This document shows positions 9,859 through 20,447 of a stretch of DNA of 64,000 bases, in pieces. The position numbers and the translations under genes were made by a program. The notes below the pieces were generated by a model. That model saw only the letters and a list, made by a program, of their open reading frames with translations. It ran no database searches and was not told the origin of the DNA. Origin of the DNA: Staphylotrichum longicolle (taxonomy: Eukaryota; Ascomycota; Sordariomycetes; Sordariales; Chaetomiaceae); NCBI GenBank assembly GCA_019096155.1, contig JAHCVI010000002.1, positions 4,216,001-4,280,000 of the forward strand, read 5' to 3'. How positions within the stretch are numbered: position 1 is the stretch's first letter; every line of letters starts with the position of its first letter.

Positions 9859-11155
9859 ATGATGAACGGCTACGACGAGAAGCGCCACCTCGACGACGAC
9901 GCCTTTGGCGCAAAGGGCAACATCGTCAGCGCCTTTGACGCATTCCGTATGCCCCGTCCCACCCCCCACCTCAATACCTTCCAGGCTGAATTAACCACCA
10001 TGCCCCCCTCCTTCCAGCCAAATCCAAACCGCAGTACATCACCCACACCTCCTCCGGCGGAAAATGGACGGTGGCCATGGTGCTCATCTCGTGTGTGCTC
10101 TTCTGGACCGAGCTCGCCCGCTGGTGGCGCGGCAGCGAGGAGCACACCTTCGCCGTCGAGAAGGGTGTCGCCCACATCCTGCCCATCAACCTCGACGTCG
10201 TCATCCGCATGCGCTGCGCCGACCTCCACGTCAACGTCCAGGACGCTGCCGGCGACCGCATCCTCGCCGCCGAGAAGCTCACGCGCGACCCTACCGCCTG
10301 GGCCCACTGGGTCGACGGCAAGGGCGTGCACCGCCTCGGCCGGGACGAGCACGGCATGGTCGTCACGGGAGAGGGGTACGCCCCCGTGGAGCACGACGAG
10401 GGGTTCGGCGAGGAGCACATCCACGACATCGTGGCCCTGGGCAGGAAGAGGGCGAAATGGAGCCGGACGCCGCGGTTGTGGGGGGCCGAGGCGGACAGTT
10501 GCCGGGTGTATGGCAGTCTGGAGCTGAACAAGGTGCAGGGGGACTTCCACATCACGGCGCGCGGGCACGGGTACATGGAGTTTGGGGAACACTTGGATCA
10601 CACCGGTAAAGCCCTTCCCCTCCACCTTCCCTCTCTTCTTCCCGGCCAACCCAAAACTAACAACAAACCCCCCGCACCACCACAGCATTCAACTTCTCGC
10701 ACATCATCTCGGAGCTCTCCTTCGGGCCCTTCCTCCCCTCGCTCGTCAACCCGCTCGACCGCACCGTCAACACGGCGCCCGGCCACTTCCACAAGTTCCA
10801 GTACTTCCTCTCCGTCGTGCCCACCACCTACAGCGTCGGCCACCCGGGCGCCCTGGGCTCCGCCTCCATCGTCACGAACCAGTACGCCGTCACCGAGCAG
10901 AGCCAGGCCGTGCCCGAGAACATGATCCCCGGCATCTTCGTCAAGTACGACATTGAGCCCATCCTGCTCAACATTGTCGAGACGCGCGACAGCTTCTTCG
11001 TGTTTTTGATCAAGGTGATCAATGTCGTGAGCGGGGTGCTGGTGGCCGGGCACTGGGGGTACCGGCTGAGCGACTGGGTGACCGAGGTCTTGGGGCGCCG
11101 GAGGAGGGTGCGCAGCGAGGGGATGCTGGGGCGGAAGGGGCATGCTGAGGAGTAG
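9859..11155 (+). CDS. ERV41: Erv41/ERGIC2-type COPII vesicle cargo receptor subunit
   Basis: Erv41 pairs with Erv46 and cycles between ER and Golgi in COPII/COPI vesicles, where it retrieves ER residents. Exons 9859-9946, 10018-10605 and 10686-11155 (introns 71 and 80 nt) give 381 aa. The cytosolic N-terminus has the family start FDAFPKSKPQYITHTSSGG. TM1 follows (WTVAMVLISCVLFWTELARWW, about residues 48-68), then a luminal domain with VVIRMRCADLHVNVQDAAGD and FNFSHIISELSFGPFLPSLVNPL. TM2 near the C-terminus is SFFVFLIKVINVVSGVLVAG, followed by a basic cytosolic tail (GRRRRVRSEG). The start at 9859 sits in GCCGCCATG and is preferred to the in-frame ATG at 9829. The gene converges on fluG with 279 bp between stops. 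Erv46 is longer and Cys-richer in the lumen, which favours Erv41. Confidence 0.92.
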
Positions 11156-11434
11156 GAACTGGGGGTAGAACGTATAAAAGGGTACTTCTTTTTTTGGGTG
11201 GGTTATTTTAGGTTTTTTTTCTCTGTACTACGGGATATTGCATTGTTAGTACCGGCGCAATATATCATGTCATTCTGCGTAAACCGCCCGAGGTTTTCAA
11301 CCGCTAGACCATGAATCATTTCACCACAACAGCCCCCATCTTGGGGAAAAGACGACTGCCCCTGACCCTGATTAATACCGCTCCATCAACCACTGCCTCC
11401 GTTCCTCATCTCCCATCTCTCCCAAGAACCCACC

Positions 11435-14086
11435 TCAAAACTCCTTCATCGCCACGTATCTCTCCACCAGCTCAGCGCCCATCATCTCCACCATGTCCCC
11501 ATCCTCCCTCAGCGCCGCCAGCGCCTCCTCCACGTTCCCCGGAAGCATCTCGGACACGCCCAGCTCCCGCCTGTCGTTGCCCGTCAGCTTGGCCGGGTCG
11601 ATCTCGCAGTCGCCCCACGTCAGCGGCTCCCTGTCGACCAGCCCCTTGGTGCCGGCGAACAGCACCGCCGCGATGGCGAGGTACGGGTTCGCGAGCCCGT
11701 CCATGACTTTCACCTCCCAGTGCGAGCCCTCAATCTTGCGCAGCGCGGCCTCGCGGTTCTGCGTGCCCCACGTCACCCACCGCCCGCCGGACCAGGTGCC
11801 GTCCGAGGCGCGGTCGTAGCTGGCCGGGTTGGCGTAGGTGAAGGCGCAGACGGCTCGGAGGCGCTTGAGGACGCCGGCGTAAAAGGGCTTGTAGATCTCC
11901 GGCTTGTTGTTGGGCTCGGGCGACGCGGGGGACGGCGGGGAGACGAGGGACAGGTGCATGTGCGAGGCGGTGCCGCAGGCGTGGGCGAAGGGCTTGGGGT
12001 GGAGCGTGATCTTGAAGCCGGCGGCGGTCGCGAGGGCCGACATGACGTCGCGCGTGTGGAGGAGGGTGTCAGCGGCCTGGATGGGCGGGTACGGCGGGAG
12101 GATGAGCTCGAACTGGCCCGTGGCGCTCTCGGCGTGGAGCTGCTCGACGTAGATGCCCATGTCGTCGAGGGCCGCGACCATGTCGCGGAGGAGAGTAGAA
12201 ATCTTCGGGTTGGCAAAGTAGCGGCTGACAGACCAGGCGTGGCCGTCGGTGGTGAGCGTGGTGTAGCGGGTTGCGGTGGAGCCGGGTTTAGGCTCGACGC
12301 GCTCGACGAGGAGGAACTCGATCTCAAAGCCGATGAGGAAGGACAGGTTATTGTCCGCGCCAAAGTCGACGGCGCGTTGGAGGACGGTGCGGGGGCAGAA
12401 GGGCACGCGCGCGCCGGATAGCTCGCGGAACTCGCCGTTCATGCTGATGTGGCCCTCGACGGGTCCTTTCCTGAGGGAGGAGAAATCCGGATGCAGTCGG
12501 TACTCCCCCGTCGCAGTCACGCCCGGCACCATCCAGTCGTTCTGGATCAGGCCAAAGACGGCCGAGGTGATGCCGATGTCGGTCGACTTACCTTCGCTGA
12601 GGAGCGACGTAAACTTTCGGAACGGGACCATGCGCATCCTTTGGGACGCGGTGAAGTCGTTCCAGCAAATCCTCACAAAGTCAGGGGCGGGCTGGTTCTT
12701 CAAGAAAGCTTGGAGGAGCTCCGCATCGCTAACATATGAGCCCTCGGCGACCCCAACCTCCTCCTCCAGCTCGGAGAAGTCGAGGTCTAGACGGTACAGC
12801 TTCTTGGCGTTCTTGAAGAGAACATCTCGGACAAGATCAATGGCAGCTCTCCAGCCAATGTGGCCTTTGCGGACGTAATCACACAAAACCTGCCGGTGTC
12901 AGCCATGATTCTCGAGAGGGCAACGGGAAGACGTTACCGTCTCAAACACCTCGCGCATCTGCATGACGGCGAGCAGATATGTCTCGGGGAACCAGTGCCC
13001 GTCGGTGCTCCACAGGATCTTGGACCACGGGCACAGCTCGAGTATCTCGCGCAGGATCCGCTCCTGGCCGTCTTGGCTCACACAGGGAAACACCTCGCCA
13101 ATGTCGGCGTAGACATTGTCGTAGACCGACGCCAAGTAGCCCGTCTCGCGTGTGAAGGGATAGCCGGCATGGAGGAGCACGATGGGAACCGTGGGGTACA
13201 TCCGGATGAACTTTTGCAGATGGGAGGGCGAGGACTCTGACAGAACAAGGTCATTGTCTCCAAGGCCGGTGTGGAACTGGATCGGCTTTTTATGGCGGGA
13301 CGCGCTGTCCCGGATCAGCTGGGCGGTGCGGTGCACGATCAGGTCGTTCAGGCTCTTGGTCTGCAGCTTTTCAAAGTCCAGGAGCGCAAAGTTGGCAATG
13401 ATGTCCTTGAAGTCTGCGCGCGCCCGTGTCTCGTAGACCTCGTTGGATTCGTTGGTGATGGCGAGCCCGGTCCGGTAGCAAATGACGGACTTGAAGCCGG
13501 CCACGTCGGGGTCATCAAGAGCGGTCACGATGTACGAGTCAAACTGCTGGGTCCACTCGGCAAAGGCATCATCAAACACGTCGCCCGTCTGGGAAGACTC
13601 ATCGCATGCCTTGGCCAGGCGGCGGATGATGTCGGCGGCGACCTTCTCGATGCGAACGATGCGCTTGCACCGGCTGCGGGTGTAGTCGTCGTGCCACGGG
13701 TAGGGGTTGGCATCGTCCTCGTTATCGAGGCCGTCGTCAATCAGGATGGTCTCGATGACGGCCAGACACTCGGCGGTCCAGTCCTCCGGGCAGTCCAGGC
13801 GGCGTTCCTCGATGGCGGCCACGACCGACTCCCAGGTGAGGCCGCAGCCGAGGACGGAAGCCAGCTGGCGGACGGCGCGGAGATGGGGCAGCGAGGTGAC
13901 GGCCGAGTCGATGGCATCCCCGTGCGCCTCGGTGGTGAGGGCCAGCAGCGGGTGTTTGCTCAGGGCGTCGGGCTTGAGGAGCGGGTGGGCATGGTGGTCG
14001 ATGATCGGGGTGCTGCGGATGGCACGGGCGACGGCATCCACCTGCGCCGGCGTGGCCGTTGCTCGCATGCCAACCCACGACGCCAT
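11435..14086 (-). CDS. fluG: FluG-type amidohydrolase/glutamine synthetase-I fusion
   Basis: FluG joins an amidohydrolase-2 domain to a glutamine synthetase-I-like domain. In Aspergillus it is needed for an extracellular signal that starts conidiation. Exons 14086-12938 and 12889-11435, with a 48-nt intron joining FET to VLCDYVRKG, give 867 aa, close to the known length of about 865. The N-terminal half shows IIDHHAHPLLKP near residue 30 (metal-type His pair), IQFHTGLGDND, LLHAGYPF and LWSTDGHWFPE. The C-terminal half shows the GS beta-grasp (FVRICWNDFTASQRMRMVPF), the Glu-containing GFEIEFLLVE, and GTASHMHLSL and NREAALRK-type nucleotide and glutamate-site regions. The two halves are separated only by the intron, so this is one gene. 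It converges on ERV41. Whether it controls sporulation in this organism is inference. Confidence 0.94.
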
Positions 14087-15761
14087 GTCCGCGGTCAGAG
14101 GGTTTTGTTGCCTGGTGACTGTGCTGGGCTGCAGTGCAGAGACGCGGTCAGGCGGTGCAGGTGCGAGTGGAGGTGGTCATGGCGTGCGTCGTCGAATCGT
14201 CGAATCGTCGAAACGTCGGGTCGTCGCTTTCGTCAGTCAGCACTGCTGCCAAGCCGCAATGATGTGACCGGCGATCATCCTGGGCTCGAGCACTGCGACA
14301 ACCCCTCGTGCGGCACCTTCCGCCGTACCGGACAGCTACATTGTGACACGAGGTGTCGTATTTGACAGAGAAGGATCATAAGTATAGATGCCTGTTTGCG
14401 CTTTGTGTGATACCTAATCTCAAACTACCTACCTGAGCTTCCTTCCCTGCTGCATCGGGAAAATGAAGGGTGTCCATCTGAGATTTGGGTGGGAAGGTCG
14501 AAAGGCCAAGAGACGGAATGTGGGGGTCTCCACAGCTGGCTGGATCTCCCACAGGGCCTGGGACAGGGGCTGTGATGGGTCAGTCCCGTCAGCGCTTGGC
14601 ATCTTGCGTGCCTTGTGGAGGGGGCGATGAAGTCCGCCAAAACAACCAGAGATGCGCATCCTCAAAGAAGGTACTGTTTATTTTGATTTCCTTCCCCTCA
14701 GCCCACTTTGTGGTGGTGTTGACGGTGCCAAATACGATATTCTTTTTTGGGATTTGTGACCACGATTCATTCCGTTTCTCAGCTCCCGGACCATAACGTT
14801 AGTTCGAACGTCGTGTTACCTATGTTCTGGTGCAAACAAGCGCCTGCAGATACGTCAGTCCTGTGGTAATAAGCCCGAGATGAGCTACCATTGGCCATAA
14901 ATCCAGCGCTGTCCATCAATGCCGCCCATCCTTCGGTCTGTGTTTATCCCAGAAGCGCTGCGCCGCCATTGCATGGGCGTGCCTGGCTTGGCAATGCTTG
15001 TCTCTCCGCCAAGAAGCGAGCATCGCTTTCGCTGTGGAGTCTGATTGTCAGGATGGCCACGGGCTCCAAAAACAAGCTCAAATGCCCAGGAAAGCCAAGA
15101 TGATCATCTTGGCGACGGCTCTCCTCGATGAAAGCAGGGTGTCATGTCATTTCCAGCTTCATAACCCTCAGGAAAGAGACACGAGAAGAACAATGAAGAG
15201 GGCGGTGCTGGGCTCGGGACGACAAAGGGGGTGCCGAAACCCGCAGATTGCGTTGCCCGCCCTTAATCATCCCAAGTTGTCTCCACTGATCTCCCAGAAC
15301 CAGTGCGTAACACGCGTCCGAGATAGCCGACTTCCCCCAGCCACGTTGTGAAGTTTCCGCCTTGGGTCCCATGGTCGGGATGGTCCACAACCGAGAACAA
15401 TGGACTGTTAGATGGGTCGGTTGAGTGCCTGCATGCCACTACTGAACCGGTCGTATTTCCGAGGAGGAGGAGAGGGAGGGAGGGAGGGCATCGCGAAGCA
15501 CCAACACACCCGACCACACCCCGGACCCAACCCCTGTCCACGGTTGCAGACTGGGCACCCGGCTGCCCCCATTCCAAGTTTTCCTTCCCCCTTCCTGCCC
15601 GTCCACCCGTCCCACCAAGGAATGTCCTCGAGACACCACCACAGCCCCCCTCCCATGGTCGCAACGCCGACATCTTTCTCTTGAGGGGACCTGCGTTCTT
15701 TCTCCTTCTCGCGCTCTGCGCTTCCCACCTTAGTCGCTCGCTACGCATTTTTGCACCCACC
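14087..15761. promoter_or_regulatory. divergent region, fluG and GH76 promoters
   Basis: 1.67 kb lies between divergent starts. No gene is supported. The last 350 bp before 15762 are strongly C/T-rich (about 15465-15760), which fits the leader of a well-expressed gene. Confidence 0.45.
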
Positions 15762-17305
15762 ATGATTTTGACACGGTTTGCGACAACCGCCCTCGCGGGG
15801 GCCGGCGTCGCCAATGCTGTTTACAGCATCGCGTCGACTGGTGTGCCTCTGCCGCTTCCTCCGCCAATGCCATCATGGACTGACAGAAACGCGCAGGCGA
15901 CATAAAACAGACGGCAGCAAGCATTGCCTGGGACATGATGCAGTACTACAAGGGCAACATGTCGGGCCAGACGCCGGGGATTCTGCCCGGCCCTCCCCCG
16001 GCAGGCGACTACTACTGGTGGGAGGGCGGCGCCATGTGGGGGACGCTGATCGACTACTGGAAGATGACGGGCGACGAGTCGTACAACGATGTGATCACCC
16101 AGGCGATGCTTTGGCAGGTCGGCCCAGACAAGGACTACATGCCGCCCAACGTGACCGCCTCGCTCGGCAACGACGACCAGGGCTTTTGGGGCATGTCGGC
16201 CATGCTGGCCGCCGAGAACAAGTTCCCCAACCCGCCCGACGACAAGCCGCAGTGGCTGGCCCTGGCTCAGGCCGTCTTCAACACGCAAGCCAACCCCGAC
16301 CGGCACGACGATACCTGCAACGGCGGGCTGCGGTGGCAGATTCCCTTCTCGAACAACGGATATGACTACAAGAACAGTGAGCAACTCGCAGACGGAGAGG
16401 TACTCGGACAACCCCAACACTAACCGAGCCAGGCATCGCAAACGGCTGCTTCTTCAACCTCGGCGCGAGGCTCGCGCGGTACACCGGCAACCAGACGTAT
16501 GCTGACTGGGCCGAGAAGACATGGGACTGGGTCAGGAGCGTCGGCTTCATGGACGACGAGTACAACATCTACGACGGCGGGCACGTCCAGCACAACTGCA
16601 CCGACATCAACCGCGCGCAGTTCTCGTACAACAACGCCGTCTACCTCCTGGGTGCCGCCTACATGTACAACTACGTGCGTTTTTTTTCTCTCTTTCTCTC
16701 TGCATCCGCAGATCCGCCACTAACACGCGACTTGCCAACAGACCGACGGAAGCGACAAGTGGAAGCAGCGGCTCGAGGGCCTCGTCGACGCGACGATCAA
16801 GACCTTCTTCCCTGAGAACATCGCCTACGAAATCGCGTGCGAGGAGCACATGACGTGCACAACCGACATGCTCAGCTTTAAGGGGTACCTGCACCGGTGG
16901 ATGGCGACGGCGACGCAGATCGCGCCCTTCCTCGCCGACAAGGTGCTGCCCGTGCTCAAGGCGTCGACCGACGCCGCCGTCGCCACCTGCACGGGCGAGG
17001 CCAACCAGCGCACGTGCGGCTTCAAGTGGAACACGCAGGTGTACGACGGCAGCCACGGCGCCGGCCAGCAGATGAACGTCCTCGGCGCCGTGTCGATGCT
17101 GCTGATCGGCCAGAGCCCGCCGCCCGTCACCAACGCCACCGGCGGCACCAGCAAGGGCGATCCAAACGCCGGCACACACTCGGACGACTTTAAGACTGAG
17201 CTGCCGCCCATTACGACGGGGGACAAGGCGGGCGCGGCCATCTTGACTCTTGTCATCTTGGTGTCGGCGGTGGGCACGATGGGGTGGATGAGCACGGGGT
17301 TGTGA
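15762..17305 (+). CDS. DCW1: GH76 mannan endo-1,6-alpha-mannosidase, GPI-anchored (Dfg5/Dcw1 type)
   Basis: GH76 proteins of this kind sit on the plasma membrane or wall and are thought to process GPI-mannan and link glycoproteins into the wall. Exons 15762-15840, 15897-16376, 16433-16674 and 16742-17305 (introns 56, 56, 67 nt) give 454 aa. A signal peptide is clear (MILTRFATTALAGAGVANA). YYWWEGGAMWGTLIDYW and the paired catalytic aspartates in GNDDQGFWGM (about residue 125) follow, then DTCNGGLRWQI, CFFNLGARLARYTGN and YDGSHGAGQQMN. The end has a short polar stretch and a hydrophobic tail (AGAAILTLVILVSAVGTMGW), as expected for GPI attachment. Intron 1 has a GTGTGC donor, but only this splice keeps TGDIKQTA in frame. 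Dfg5 and Dcw1 cannot be told apart from sequence reading alone. Confidence 0.92.
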
Positions 17306-17615
17306 TTTTTTGGAGGAGTTATTTTTCTATTCTGGAGCCGTGGTGACGGCTTGTATCTAGTTGATGGTTTTTCATTTGTTTGGGCCTGGCGTTTGGGTGG
17401 GCACATGGATATCCCTATCTCTGATTTAGTTTCCGCAGTCAAACATACCTGGCTCACTTACCATCTTGCTCTCAGACCTGCTTCGATGGGTTCTTGTGGG
17501 GTAAACTTTGAGCGTCCGGTATCATGCAGTGTGGTGTCGACGTTTTCTCGAGTTCTTCTCGCAACCCTCCCTCCATCAGCTGATCCCAGATTCTGCCTGC
17601 CTGCCGGACATACCC
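17306..17615. other. convergent 3' region, GH76 and MYND gene
   Basis: 310 bp lie between two converging stops. It holds only 3' flanks; nothing else is visible. Confidence 0.4.
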
Positions 17616-18369
17616 TCACGGCCAAATCGCCCGAATCCCCCGAATGACCTTGCACTCCCCCTTATGCCCGCCCTCACTCCACCCCTTGACCTGGCACTCC
17701 TGCCCACAGCATCAGCCTCCCTCTCCCTCATCAAAAGGTGAAAATGCTCACCTTGGAACAATACGCCACCTCCCCGCACCCCGTACACTTCATCAAACCC
17801 CCTTGCCCTCCCCCTCCCCTTCCCACACGTCTCACAACCCCGCTGTTTCCCACCACCCCCCTCCCCTGCTGTTCTCTCTCCTATCCCTCTCCCTCAACCG
17901 CCCCCCAACCTCCAACACCTTCCCCAGCGCCCCCGCAATTACCCTCACCCCGCCTTCCTCGGCCCTCTCCACCGCCACGAACCCCTTCCCACCTCCACCC
18001 CCTTCTGATCATGCGTACCATCCCCCTGTTGTTGTTGTTGTTTGGGAGGCGTCCGCTTGGCAAAAGGCACGACAAGCGTTGCGCCCTTCCTGTACCCCAG
18101 CTTTGCGAAATCGAGGGTGTCGGGCCCGGCGCCGGGGCGCGAGGCGAACGTCAGGGCGAAGGGGTGGACGTGGCGTCGGAGAGGATGAGGGTGGGTTTGG
18201 TCAGGGTCATGTTGTCTGTTATCTGGGCGAGGAGGTAGTACGGTTCTTCTTGTTTGTCGTGGGGGGGAGGAGGAGGGTCTTGGGAAGGGGTGGTGGTGGT
18301 GGTGGTGGTGAGGGGGAGGGCGGTGAAAGGGGGGAAGGTGGTGGGGGAGGTGAAGTCTGGGAGGGGCAT
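17616..18369 (-). pseudogene. MYND zinc-finger gene with three frame breaks (decayed, or sequence errors)
   Basis: MYND fingers bind proline-rich partners. The minus strand starts with MPLPDFTSPTTFPPF at 18369, then PYYLLAQITDNMTLTKPTLILSD in frame 1. ALTFASRPGAGPDTLDFAKLGYRKGATLVVPFAKRTPPK follows in frame 2, GFVAVERAEEGGVRVIAGALGKVLEVGG in frame 3, and finally LMKCTGCGEVAYCSK back in frame 1. A 52-nt intron (17700-17751) joins this to ECQVKGWSEGGHKGECK, completing a MYND-type C..C..YC..C..H..C pattern, and ends IRGIRAIWP. Each switch equals one missing base, near 18160, 17981-18030 and 17790-17885, all in G/C runs. Three losses restore a multiple of three (spliced length 702 nt). The first Cys pair of the finger falls in an unresolved G-rich tract. 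A poly-Thr tract comes from the GGT repeat at 18290-18310. Either a real pseudogene or homopolymer errors would explain it. Confidence 0.6.
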
Positions 18370-18795
18370 TTTAAGGGGGGGTGGATGGTGTGTTTGGTGT
18401 TTGATGTTGGAGACAAGGAGTTGGTAGAGGGTGTGCTGGGGGAAAAATCTTGTTGTGGAGGGTGTCGTTGGTGTGAGAGTGATGGTGAATGAATGGGAAA
18501 CGCGGGGTTGGAGGCTCTGGTCTTCGAGAAGATCCACTTGAGCTTGGCATTGCTGCACTGGGTACGGTACCAGTGTGCTGCTTCGGATCGTCAGATCACT
18601 TGCATGTGAAGGGAACCTTGATGGTCATGTTTCTACAATCTGCATGCTGGAAACGGAGACAAATTGGATGGCAGGCAGGAGTAAATAGTCCTATCCAGTT
18701 CATGGCCTGCACCTCCCTCTAACCTTTCCTCCCTTTCCCTCCGAATGCTCTCGTCTTTCACCCTCTTGCTGTTTCGCCCCCCCTTCCTTAATCAC
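18370..18795. other. region between the MYND gene start and the oxygenase gene stop
   Basis: 426 bp holding the upstream region of the MYND gene and the 3' flank of the oxygenase gene. No gene is supported. Confidence 0.4.
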
Positions 18796-19849
18796 TTACT
18801 GTCCAGCTTCTCCATCCTCCTTCTCTTCCTCCCGAATGAACTCGTACAGAATATCCGTCCGCATAGTGTACTTGGTCCCGGCCAGCACGTCGTCGCCCGA
18901 GTGCAGCAGCCGCCGGTGCTGAAAGATGAGCACCCGCCCGGCCTTGGGGTCGACATCAATCCGCCGCTTCTCGTCGCCCGAATAAAACGTCGTCGCCCCG
19001 CCCACCAGCTCCGCCCCCTCCACCTCCGCCTTGGAGTCGTTCAGGTACAGATGGATCGTAAACAGCGTCCGGATCGACCTTGACGGATCCCTCGTGTCCA
19101 CAAACGGCGCATCGCAGTGTGCTGTTACCCCTCGTCAGTACTCACCCGGGCTCAACAAACCCCCAGTCTCCCCAGCATCAAAGACTTACGCCTGAAAAAC
19201 CCCCCCTTCCCATACCTCAAAAACCTCATCCGCTCATTCACCCTCAAAAACCGCCACCACCCTCCCCACTCCCTGCCCACCACCCCCCTATCCATCCCCG
19301 AGACCTCCGCAAACCTCTCCCCACCCCTCCCACCCCTCCTCCGTCCGGCCCCTGCGCCTGCGCCTGCAGACACCGTCCCCAAATCCGATCCACCACCTCC
19401 TGGCAATCCCACACGATCCGATCGCTGTTCCGATACTCCTGCTCCAGCACCTCGAACCCGCCGCCGACGTTCACCAGCGCCGGCGCCCAGGGGTCGTCCG
19501 GCCCGTGTCGCAGTTCAGAGCCCGGCTGTCCCGGCGCCGGCACGCTCGCCTCGGCGAGGCGGAGCAGGGTCGCGCACTCCGAGGGGGAGAGGACGTTGTC
19601 GAGGACGAGGGCGTGGCATTGGCTGTATTCGGGCAGCGGGGAGGTGGCGAAGTCGAGCGGGGTCAGGGTGATGGGGAGGGAGTCTGGAGAGGGGGTGGTG
19701 AGGAAGGAGGCCGGGAGGGAGACGGGGTTGGAGATGTAGGTTGTGCGGATGGGGCGGTTGTGGGTGCGCGGGGGTTTGTTGTTGTTGTTGTTGGCGGGAG
19801 GGGTGGGGGCGGTTTTGGAGAGGAGCTCGGAGAGGAGGTTGGAGAGCAT
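18796..19849 (-). CDS. prolyl 4-hydroxylase-like 2-oxoglutarate/Fe(II) oxygenase (one-base frame break)
   Basis: Enzymes of this fold use 2-oxoglutarate, O2 and Fe(II) to hydroxylate a substrate side chain; the substrate here is unknown. Exon 1 (19849-19190) runs from MLSNLLSELLSK through HALVLDNVLSPSECATLLRLAE to YRNSDRIVWDCQEVVDRIWG, then switches frame to ERFAEVSGMDRG and NERMRFLRYGKGGFF. A 68-nt intron (19122-19189) joins this to RPHCDAPFVDT, the iron-binding HxD. Exon 2 (19121-18796) continues with FTIHLYLNDS, LIFQHRRLLHSGDDV (distal His) and GTKYTMRTDILY (likely 2OG contact). The switch lies in the C-rich tract 19309-19345. Spliced length is 986 nt, one short of 329 codons, so a single missing base is enough. 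The catalytic triad is intact, so a working gene with a sequence error is the simplest reading. Confidence 0.8.
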
Positions 19850-20447
19850 TTTTGTTTTGTTATTTTTGCTTGCTTGCTTTGGGGGTTGGGGCCGGTGATG
19901 GTGATGTTTTGTTGGGTTGCTGGGGTAATGGGGATGATTCTGCGGACAGAGTCGGTCGTGAGGATGGGATGGTTAAAAGCGAAGAAGATCAACTTCGATG
20001 AGAAAGATGTCGCAAAGTGCGAAGATGGTTCATTTAAATGTTTAAAATGTCGAGCTGAGGACAAGTGCCGGTGGTGGCAGTGTTGATGCCTGGCCAAGTA
20101 GCCCTGTGCTTGGCATCAGCAGTCGTCCTGCGCTAGGACACCCTGTCGCCTCGGGAGGGTAACTTCTTTGGCGCAGGACAGACTTTGGGTTTTTGGGGGT
20201 GACACATGGAATTGGAATCGAGTCCTAGTCTCCTAGAGCTCTTTCGCTCGGCATTCAGGTTTTGGCGACGGGTCAGTTCCACATCAGATCTCAGCAACAC
20301 CACTCATGAGGTGAGAAATCTGGGAGCCTGGAGCGGTGATTCCACGAACCACCAAGGCAGCCGTCATGAGAGTCGTATTCATTAAACACCACCAATGTGG
20401 CCTGTGTACTGCGTATACACCAAATGCAATCCGACCGAGGTATCTCT
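19850..20447. other. gene-free stretch between two minus-strand genes
   Basis: 598 bp made of the promoter side of the oxygenase gene and the 3' side of the ABC1 kinase gene. No gene is supported. Confidence 0.4.

Noticed and set aside
7564..14086. Idea of a penicillin-type or other secondary-metabolite cluster around the acyltransferase-family gene and fluG
   Set aside because: No synthetase, synthase, transporter or pathway regulator is nearby; neighbours are ERV41 and other housekeeping genes.
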